Of a stretch of 33,091 nucleotides of DNA, positions 1 to 5,628 are shown one piece after another (position 1 is the stretch's first letter; each line of letters starts with the position of its first letter). Below the pieces are notes generated by a model. It worked only from the letters and a program-made list of their open reading frames with translations. It ran no database searches and was not told the DNA's origin. Source of the DNA: CAZSVE01 sp964610175. GTDB lineage: Bacteria; Pseudomonadota; Gammaproteobacteria; HK1. The stretch covers positions 1 to 33,091 of the forward strand of contig CAZSVE010000029.1 of NCBI GenBank assembly GCA_964610175.1, read 5' to 3'. Position numbers and translations under genes: made by a program.

Positions 1-38
1 AACTTGATTAACGAGGGGGTTGACTTTGGACGGCCTCA

Positions 39-135
39 TAGAAGGATGGGGTGAGGAACGAACCCCAACACAAACCCGGATCGAGCGATGTTTTCGATAT
101 CCATGTTGGGGTTTATTCCTCACCCCAACCTTCTA
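39..135. repeat. Palindromic element (30-bp inverted repeat)
   Basis: Two 30-bp arms (39-68 and 106-135) are inverted copies with 27 of 30 positions matching, separated by 37 bp. The right arm overlaps the last codons of the GIY-YIG gene, which ends at 113, so it encodes that protein's C-terminal EGWGEE. It could be a bidirectional terminator stem or a small palindromic mobile element. There is no T-run, which favours an inserted element. Confidence 0.6.
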
Positions 136-625
136 CGCGCTCTTCATTTTCGTCGTAATAGGAGTCGATAATGCCACAATTCAAGCACCTTTCGGTTCCA
201 TAGTTTTCATTGTAGTGTAGGCCGCAACTGCAACCACACTGAGGACAAAAATCTTCAATTTCTGTATCAGCCCATTCCCATGGTGGCATATATTCAGGAA
301 TTGCATCCCTATCACAACCAAGAAACTCACCAGCATTTTCTTGTATTGCGATATATCCATCAGTTCCATGATTTTTTAGTTCTTCTAGAACATTCTCGTT
401 GTTTATTTCGAACCATTCATTAAGGACACGGTAATTAGAATATTTTTCATGTAATTCCTTTTCTAGTTGTTTATCATCATTTGACTCAATCCAACCCATT
501 AGAGCTAAAGACCTAGAATTTCCTGTTTGAAGAGCCTTTATACGTTTACCTGGTTCAGAACTGTAACCAATTTTTATTCTTTGGTTCATCAGGTCTTCGT
601 TTTCAATAATGAAATATATTGCCAC
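113..625 (-). CDS. GIY-YIG (MUG113/T5orf172-like) protein with Cys-rich tail
   Basis: The 170-aa product starts at a GTG at 625 preceded by GGAGAATAAAA, a very good ribosome-binding site. Residues 3-73 look like the GIY-YIG-type MUG113/T5orf172 fold: IYFI (3-6), IKIGYS (17-22), GKRI (26-29), then ELHEKY (58-62) and NEWFEI (69-74). Such domains are nuclease folds; catalysis here is not proven. The C-terminal part has CPQCGCSC (127-134) and CLNC (147-150), probably a zinc-binding cluster. The frame stays open upstream to an ATG at 727, but those extra ~34 codons resemble the start of RadC-like proteins and have no ribosome-binding site, so I read them as a separate relic. The last codons lie in the inverted repeat at 39-135. 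AT content is higher than in the neighbours, consistent with transfer. Confidence 0.65.
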   Translation of the reverse strand: MAIYFIIENEDLMNQRIKIGYSSEPGKRIKALQTGNSRSLALMGWIESNDDKQLEKELHEKYSNYRVLNEWFEINNENVLEELKNHGTDGYIAIQENAGEFLGCDRDAIPEYMPPWEWADTEIEDFCPQCGCSCGLHYNENYGTERCLNCGIIDSYYDENEERVEGWGEE

Positions 626-633
626 TTTTATTC

Positions 634-727
634 TCCATAGCTCTAACAGGATCTTTTGCATGATGGCGAAGACATCCTCGCCATTGATGACGCGGATCTT
701 TTCCTGGGTGGTGAGTTTGATGTTCAT
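634..727 (-). pseudogene. Remnant of a RadC-like gene 5' end
   Basis: The in-frame stretch before the GIY-YIG gene reads MNIKLTTQEKIRVINGED followed by VFAIMQKILL. I recognise this as typical of the N-terminus of short RadC/JAB-domain proteins. Similarity stops after about 30 residues, where the GIY-YIG gene's leader begins. The JAB metalloprotease-like motif is absent. The likely history is a deletion or insertion joining a radC-like start to an unrelated gene. A real fusion starting at 727 is possible but less likely. Confidence 0.4.
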
Positions 728-871
728 GGTGGAGCTATTTTAGTGGATACCCGGCGGTAGGCGATATCGAAATTACTTACATTTTGCTGAAAAGAAAGGT
801 TGCGATCGGGCGCATTTTCTACTTGGGAGAGGGCGAAAGTGTACGCTTTTTACCATCCCTGGCACTGGGTC

Positions 872-947
872 CCGGCATTCCCTGCCGGGATGACGGGAGT
901 AGTGAATTTCTACCGGATCGCCTGAAACAACCTCTCCCGTCATCCCG
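872..947. repeat. REP-like palindromic sequence
   Basis: A perfect 14-bp inverted repeat (CGGGATGACGGGAG at 886-899, its complement at 934-947) surrounds a second perfect stem, CCCGGCA/TGCCGGG, at 871-889. This resembles the common intergenic 'CCTGG...CGGGATGACGG' palindromes of proteobacteria. A related but degenerate copy lies near 20540-20582. The open frames across it are not credible genes. Confidence 0.5.
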
Positions 948-955
948 CTCCCCCC

Positions 956-1258
956 TCACAACATCGCCAACACCCCATTGCTCGGCTCGCCTTCGCCGAC
1001 CTTGTTGACGGCGACGACCTGGAATTCCAGGCGCACGCCGCGCGGTTGGTTGGAGAGGGTGGCCTCCAGCCCCATGGCTAGACCTGCGTCCGTCCAGGTC
1101 TCCGAATCGCCTTCCCGGCGCTGGATTTTGTAGGCCGCCGCTTTGCCGCCCTCGTCGGGCCGTTTCCAGTCGAGAGCAATCCAGCCATCGCCCTGGCCTC
1201 CGTTCTGGCCCATAGCCTCCAGATGGCGGGTTTGGCCGGGTGGTTTCAGCAGGGAGGG
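956..1258 (-). pseudogene. C-terminal fragment of a fibronectin type III domain protein
   Basis: The frame encodes about 100 residues of one fibronectin type III domain: PPGQTRHLEA, WIALDWKRPDEGGKAAAYKI, QRREG, then LEFQVVAVNKVGEGEPSNGV at the end. The core W, Y and 'AVNKxGEGxPSN' positions are intact and the stop is natural. There is no N-terminal part: upstream, homology ends about 30 bp before a family-B repeat (1291-1390) that supplies the in-frame stop. FN3 domains mediate binding and have no catalysis. It is probably a decayed 3' end of a larger gene. A short gene starting at ATG 1213 is the alternative. Confidence 0.55.
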
Positions 1259-1290
1259 TTCCCGATGGGCGCCCCAGCCGAGGTGATTAA

Positions 1291-1390
1291 TTTGTTTATT
1301 TTCCGCTCGGCTTTACAAATGGATCAAATTTTCACTGTATTTTACAAATGCAGGATCATGCATTGTTGGTCTGAGGCGAAGCCTCGCTAG
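1291..1390 (-). repeat. Dispersed repeat family B, copy 2 (inverted)
   Basis: This is a ~100-bp copy in reverse orientation. It begins TTTGTTTATTTTCCGCTCGG and ends GGCGAAGCCTCGCTAG. It matches copies at 2290, 7741, 15618, 24282, 25286 and 32825. It truncates the fibronectin-like fragment on its left. Confidence 0.65.
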
Positions 1391-1542
1391 TCATTTTCCC
1401 GGAAAATCCTGAAAAAACGATCAAGAACTTGAGAATATCAAAAACCGATATTCCACCAACCTTTTTGGTTTCGGATTTTCCGGGTTGGGGGCTGCGTCGT
1501 CGGAATGGGTGACGTTCCCCGCGTACCGCTATCGTTTTATTT

Positions 1543-1637
1543 TCATGTGCAACTTTTCCCGATTTTACCGCTTTCGGTCGATTTTAGGCCGGAAAGGGTT
1601 CTATCGCGAAAGAAATAACGGGAAAGAGTTGCACATG
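1543..1637. repeat. Imperfect ~95-bp palindromic element
   Basis: CATGTGCAACTTTTCCCG at 1543-1560 is mirrored by CGGGAAAGAGTTGCACATG at 1619-1637, and the interior continues as an imperfect palindrome around 1590. It sits exactly at the 3' end of the pseudogene at 1640-1890, whose similarity stops there, so it looks like an insertion. No open frame of substance lies inside. Confidence 0.5.
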
Positions 1638-1639
1638 GG

Positions 1640-1890
1640 GCATCCTGGCGCTGTCCACGGCCGCATCCAGGGCATGGTTTTTTTCCTCGACGGCGTGTTT
1701 GGCCTCGGCCTGTTTATCAACGGCGGTGTCCGCTGCCTCGAGATAGGTCTCGAATTGTTTCTTCAGATCCTTGGCAGGTCCTCGGCGCTGATGGGCGGGC
1801 TCGGGAACAGATCTTGGTGGGCTTCGAGGCCTGCGATGATTTCATGGAGCAGGGATATGATCTTGCTTTCGGATTCACTAAACCGCGAAA
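1640..1890 (-). pseudogene. Frameshifted remnant of a small alpha-helical hypothetical protein
   Basis: One frame gives ESESKIISLLHEIIAGLEAH then QDLFPSPPISAEDL and soon stops. Reading on in the next frame gives AKDLKKQFETYLEAAD then TAVDKQAEAKHAVEEKNHAL. One missing base near 1777 (CTGCC for CTGGCC) would join both parts into a continuous Ala/Lys/Glu-rich helical protein. I recall a widespread family of small hypothetical proteins with the motif 'FP.PP.S...L' followed by such a helix; no function is established. The 3' end is cut by the palindrome at 1543-1637, and the start is unclear. Confidence 0.5.
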
Positions 1891-1902
1891 AGTAAAGCAG
1901 AA

Positions 1903-1990
1903 CATGTTGGCGCTTCGCGCCAGATCTGAAACGGGATGGGCCGGGGTTTTCGCACCGGCTCGCCAAAATTTTTGTTTTTCCGATACGTAA
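1903..1990 (+). repeat. Dispersed repeat family A, copy 1
   Basis: It begins CATGTTGGCGCTTCGCGCC, passes CTGAAACGGGATGGG, and ends with ATTTTTGTTTTTCCGATAC. The same order of blocks occurs at 10508 and 20597 (both reversed), 23314 (same strand) and 32970 (reversed). GGCGCTTCGCGCC is close to a perfect palindrome. Confidence 0.65.
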
Positions 1991-2137
1991 ATATTCTTGC
2001 TATATATCGGCCTGATACGGCCGTGAAATTTTGCTTTACTTTTTGCGTAATCCAGTAAGGAATCGCATAAGGGTTATCTCTTGGGATTGTTGAATGACAC
2101 AATTCGTTTGTTCGGTGGATCAGTGCCTCGTTCCACG

Positions 2138-2276
2138 TAATTTTGCAGTTGAACCGCCCCTGTCATCTCGACCGAAGGGAGAGATCCTGGACAAAAAAAC
2201 AGGCATATAGTCACAAGATCCCTCGCTTCGCTTCGGGATGACAGGGAAGGGGGCGAGATGACAACCTGCAAAATTA
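2138..2276. repeat. 139-bp MITE-like palindromic element
   Basis: Perfect 11-bp terminal inverted repeats (TAATTTTGCAG at 2138-2148 and its complement at 2266-2276) enclose a second long inverted repeat: CTGTCATCTCGACCGAAGGG on the left, CTTCGCTTCGGGATGACAGG on the right. The inner part resembles the widespread 'GTCATCTCGACCGAAGG' palindromic repeats of bacteria. It has no coding capacity, so any mobility would need an enzyme encoded elsewhere. Confidence 0.6.
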
Positions 2277-2289
2277 GCTGGAGCAGTCC

Positions 2290-2392
2290 ACTGGCGAGGC
2301 TTCGCCTCGAACCTTTGACGCATGATCCCGCATGAGTAAAGCACCGTGAAAATTCGATGCATTCGTAAAGCCGATCGGGAAATAAACAAATA
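2290..2392 (+). repeat. Dispersed repeat family B, copy 1
   Basis: It starts CTGGCGAGGCTTCGCCTCGA and ends CGGGAAATAAACAAA, with a GTAAAGCC block before the end. It lies 14 bp after the palindromic element and runs directly into the 21-bp tandem repeat. Confidence 0.65.
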
Positions 2393-2679
2393 TTCGGCGT
2401 GCTTTTCCGAATGCCCGGAATCGGTGTCTGGACCCTGGGCACGCGTTCTCGAATCCTGGGAACGTGTGATGAAACTTCGGGAATGAGTGACCTAGTCTTG
2501 AGAACTCGTTCCAAGGCCTTCAGCACCAGTACCGAAAGCTTGGTCACTCGCGCCAAAGCTTTGGGAACGCGTTCTTGATCCTCGAGAACCGTTTCCCAAT
2601 CCTTGGGAACGAGTGACGGAATCTTGAGAACGAGTTCTCGGGTCTCTGGAAGGCGTTTCCAATGCTCGGGAAATGGCAC
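2386..2679 (-). repeat. 21-bp tandem repeat (about 14 degenerate heptad units)
   Basis: Read on the minus strand, 2679 to 2386 translates in one frame as about 14 seven-residue units, for example KRLPETR, ELVLKIP, SLVPKDW, ERVPKAL, ERVLKTR, SHVPRIR, ERVPRVQ, TPIPGIR. The recurring core is x-x-V-[P/L]-K-x-x. The DNA shows the same 21-bp period (GGAACG.GT. blocks). The open frame extends both ways into clear repeat DNA without a convincing start, so it is best seen as a minisatellite whose period keeps a frame open. Expression of a heptad-repeat peptide cannot be excluded. Confidence 0.6.
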
Positions 2680-2783
2680 CGAAGCACCGAGTTTGTTCCC
2701 ATGCCCGGCACGGCACGGGAACGAAATCCCGTATACGGGCATCATAGCGGGAATACGGTGGGAAGATCCTGATCCTGCGATGC

Positions 2784-2812
2784 AGGGGAAATTTCCCCTC
2801 TTTCTGTATAAT
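2784..2812 (+). promoter_or_regulatory. Candidate promoter with palindromic operator
   Basis: A perfect 16-bp palindrome, AGGGGAAATTTCCCCT (2784-2799), is followed after 7 bp by a consensus TATAAT (2807-2812). The palindrome would cover the -35 zone, the usual place for a repressor site; no good TTGACA is present. It would read toward the genes at 2988, 3233 and 3449. The long leader (about 170 bp) weakens the link. Confidence 0.35.
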
Positions 2813-2987
2813 CGGCTCCTTCCAGGGCGTAGCAACCCTATATAACGAGTACTTGCCACTATGGCGGGTTGTTCGGGCTGTCTTCGGACAGGCCGCTTAC
2901 TCGTTTGCGGTATTGCTACCCCGTTCAACCTGCCACCCATCGCGTAGCAACGATGATGGCATTAGCACAAAACGAGTACCTACCTCC

Positions 2988-3176
2988 ATGCTTACCGACC
3001 TTGAAAAGAAGAAGGTGGTTCAGCACATCCTGAATCTGGCCGGGATAGCCGAGAGCCTGTCTACCGCCGCAGACAACATCATTCAGGAAATCGATAATCT
3101 GGCCCAAGCGCTCGACATCCAATGTGAGTTCGCGCCATTCGGTGAGGACTTTCCGGACCCGTCAATCACGGGATAA
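2988..3176 (+). CDS. Hypothetical 62-aa protein upstream of HicB
   Basis: The product begins MLTDLEKKKVVQHILNLAGI and continues as an amphipathic helix (residues 3-43), then an acidic, Pro-containing tail ending DFPDPSITG. I recognise no family. There is no Shine-Dalgarno before ATG 2988; the frame is open further upstream, but that part lies in direct-repeat DNA (GTAGCAAC...AACGAGTAC near 2829 and again near 2945). It lies 56 bp before the HicB-like gene and may be its co-transcribed partner. HicA, the usual partner, has a basic dsRBD-like fold with a catalytic His and does not match. Confidence 0.4.
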   Translation: MLTDLEKKKVVQHILNLAGIAESLSTAADNIIQEIDNLAQALDIQCEFAPFGEDFPDPSITG

Positions 3177-3232
3177 TTCCAACCCCGAGCCACCGTCTAC
3201 CGAAATTTGTGTCGGGGGTTGAAGAGGTCGTT

Positions 3233-3430
3233 ATGGGAAGGCAATTCAATGTCGTGATCGAGAAAAACGCCGATGGTTTCTTTGTGGCCTCCGTCCCTGT
3301 GCTGCGGGGCTGTCATACCCAGGCGAAATCGCTGGATGTTCTGATGGAGCGGATTCGGGAGGCCATCGAACTTTGTATCGAGGTCCAGGAACAGGAACTC
3401 GTTATCAACGGATTCATCGGTATCCAGTGA
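3233..3430 (+). CDS. HicB-like antitoxin family protein (orphan)
   Basis: The 65-aa product has the HicB N-terminal fold: FNVVIEKNADGFFVASVPVL (4-23), then RGCHTQAKSLDVLMERIREA, as in HicB antitoxins of HicAB systems. ATG 3233 is chosen because GAAGAGG lies 5-11 bp upstream and family members start at this point. HicB normally neutralises the RNase HicA and may carry a C-terminal DNA-binding domain; this one is short and has none visible. No HicA gene is adjacent. Instead a 62-aa protein precedes it and a 519-aa membrane protein follows 18 bp later with its own strong ribosome-binding site. It may be a lone regulator or serve a different partner. Confidence 0.75.
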   Translation: MGRQFNVVIEKNADGFFVASVPVLRGCHTQAKSLDVLMERIREAIELCIEVQEQELVINGFIGIQ

Positions 3431-3448
3431 GCGAGGAGGTGTATAAAG

Positions 3449-5008
3449 ATGACAGTGGAAGCGAGAAATACGAGCAACGAAGGTTCGTCCGCAGAGAACC
3501 ACCCGGAAGCCGTCGAGTACATTGTAACGAAGGCAGTGGATGAAAAATTCGATAAGTTTTTGGAGTCCGTGAAAAAAGCGAGTGATATTACGGATAACAC
3601 CGTAAAAGTAATCAGGAATGTTTCTATCATCATTCCAGTTTTTATCGGAATCATTATCGTGCTTGCTTCCTTCTACGCTAAGTTTTTCTTTGATAAGGGA
3701 AGGGATGATGTTGCCGATCTGCTTAAGAGGATAGATGAAAAAGCAACAATCCAAATAAAGGAAGAACTTCCTGCCGAATTCCGAAGGAAATACAAAAAGG
3801 AAATGGGCCGTCTTGCCCTGGCGGATTCCGAAAGGACTTTGCTCGGGTATCGGTGGCTTGGCACCTACTCGAGACCCATCATAGAAAGTCATTATATCGA
3901 ATTGTTCGAGGAAATATTGAAAGGCAATGATAAGTATTCATCGAGATTGTTGACGTTCATGAAACGGTTGTTCGAATACAATGGAGAAAGAGAAGAGCAC
4001 AGTGGGTCTATGATTATCTTTAGAGAGACCCCTGTCGATAAAGATATTCGTCGGATAAGGGAATCCGAGAATATACGGAAGGCCATTGACGAGCTATGCG
4101 AATCCGGTAGGCGGAGTATTCAGCCAACCGCAATTAGAGTAAGAATGTATTATTACGCGCACGAATCCTTCGATAAAACCGTAAAACAATTGAGTAATAT
4201 TCTCGATGGCGAGATACAGCAGGATACCCCCAGATACATGGAAGATGATGTCGAGGATATCGTGATATCCCTCGCTTTTCGCGTACGCAACATGGAGGAC
4301 TCCTATAAAAAGGATGTGCTCGCGCTGGCCGCCCGGATGGAGAAGGAAGCGAACGATCTTTCGCGTAGGGTGGCGGGAATCTTGTCGAGATTGTTACTGA
4401 AGATGCCAGGGGGATTTTCTTCTTCTGACAACGTGGATCTTTCCGGCGAGCTGGCTACGGCGTTACACGCGGTCATTGGCGATGATAAAGAGAGGATTCA
4501 TCCGGTTCTCGATATCCTGGCATCCCATGTCGATGTTTTGCACACAGATAGTATATTCGGTGGTCATGACCATTATATCGTAACGCCGGAATTGGTGGCC
4601 AAGCTCTACTTTGAGTATATGGATTATTTGTCCGAGAACGGGAAGGTAGATATTCAGGTGTCACTAAAATCCTTCGCTACCAACGAACGGTTTTACGTGA
4701 AACTGGTCCCTGCGGTTCTTAGAAAATTGAGACCAACTCACAATATTCGTTACTTTGTCAGAAACCTTATTCCCGATTCGAGGATTCTGGGGCGTGACAT
4801 GCAAAGAATACCGATCCTATATGCAGTACTCGAATCCGGCGAAAGGATAAAGATAAAATTCTCACCTTTCGAAGAGATCAATCCAAACATGAACATAATT
4901 CAAACGGAAGACGAAAGCAGAATCTCACATGAATGGTTGAAGAAAAATGGGGGCTATTGGCGGGTATACTTCGTCACGAACCCTTATTTCGAGGATAAAG
5001 AATGGTAG
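3449..5008 (+). CDS. Hypothetical 519-aa single-TM protein
   Basis: GAGGAGGTG stands 8 bp before ATG 3449, so the start is secure. The protein has a hydrophilic N-terminus (1-53), one membrane helix (about 55-77: VSIIIPVFIGIIIVLASFYA), then a ~440-residue, mostly charged, probably helical domain. Features include repeated RR/KK pairs, a WLGTYSRPIIESHY segment near 140 and a C-terminal YWRVYFVTNPYF. I recognise no family or catalytic motif. Codon use is more AT-rich than typA or leuA. It follows the HicB-like gene by 18 bp and probably shares its transcript. The topology (short inside, large domain beyond one TM) is compatible with a membrane-anchored effector, but function is unknown. Confidence 0.75.
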   Translation: MTVEARNTSNEGSSAENHPEAVEYIVTKAVDEKFDKFLESVKKASDITDNTVKVIRNVSIIIPVFIGIIIVLASFYAKFFFDKGRDDVADLLKRIDEKATIQIKEELPAEFRRKYKKEMGRLALADSERTLLGYRWLGTYSRPIIESHYIELFEEILKGNDKYSSRLLTFMKRLFEYNGEREEHSGSMIIFRETPVDKDIRRIRESENIRKAIDELCESGRRSIQPTAIRVRMYYYAHESFDKTVKQLSNILDGEIQQDTPRYMEDDVEDIVISLAFRVRNMEDSYKKDVLALAARMEKEANDLSRRVAGILSRLLLKMPGGFSSSDNVDLSGELATALHAVIGDDKERIHPVLDILASHVDVLHTDSIFGGHDHYIVTPELVAKLYFEYMDYLSENGKVDIQVSLKSFATNERFYVKLVPAVLRKLRPTHNIRYFVRNLIPDSRILGRDMQRIPILYAVLESGERIKIKFSPFEEINPNMNIIQTEDESRISHEWLKKNGGYWRVYFVTNPYFEDKEW

Positions 5009-5046
5009 AAAATTTCCTGGAACCCGTTAAACGCAAGGAATCGGTC

Positions 5047-5600
5047 TTAGCCCCCGTGTAATGGGTGTTGTCCCAGACACGGTAAACGGGCCTCCTTGCC
5101 GCACAACCACCCTGGCATCTTGCCGACCCGATTGAGAAACTGGATGGAGTTGCGGGGAAAGCGCACACCATTTACCCGACACCAGCGGGTATAGGCCAGA
5201 TACAGCTGCTTGCCGGCACACGGCCCGAAGGGGTACGGGGTATCGCCTGCCCCATCCACTCCTCAATGAACCTGTCTTCGCTTTGCCTGGAAACCTTCGC
5301 GCCTTACGCAAAAGCCCGTCCCGCACCCTCCAGCGGCGTCAGAGTCTGTTGTTCATGGGACATCGAAATGCTCATTTACTTCGTTACCACGAAGCTTTTT
5401 CGCCCCCAATTCATGACTGATAGCGCCTTGCTGGCGGGCACAATCCGTACTTTCGCATCAGGCTTTTCCGCGAGATCGCGTTTGGCCACGGTCCCAAGCG
5501 ACTCGAACTTCGGGTCGGACTTCGGGTCGAAGCCCGACAGGTCGAGGTGGAGCAGGTGGTAATGGAAGGCCTCGATGCCGCCCCCTGCTATCTCCTCCAC
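5047..5600 (-). pseudogene. Remnants of a phage/plasmid-type primase-helicase (DUF5906-like)
   Basis: Two pieces in different frames resemble the C-terminal half of D5/P4-like primase proteins of phages and plasmids. Upstream, 5600 to about 5520 reads VEEIAGGGIEAFHYHLLHLD then LSGFDPKSDP, matching the family's 'GG.EA.L..LL..DLSGFD' motif. Downstream, 5259 to 5047 reads KQLYLAYTRWCRVNGVR then FPRNSIQFLNRVGKMPGW, matching 'LY.AY..WC..NG'. The two are not in one frame and the ATPase core is absent. The element lies against the typA 3' end and may have altered it. It probably records a lost prophage or integrative element. Confidence 0.45.
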
Positions 5601-5628
5601 AGCTCGTCGTAAAAACCTTCCGAGAGAC

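Noticed and set aside
2386..2679. Possible CRISPR array
   Set aside because: The 21-bp units are directly contiguous with no unique spacers and no cas genes are nearby.
2074..2940. 288-residue frame on the minus strand across the heptad repeats
   Set aside because: It runs through palindromic element, repeat B and minisatellite with no credible start or ribosome-binding site; only the repeat itself is reported.
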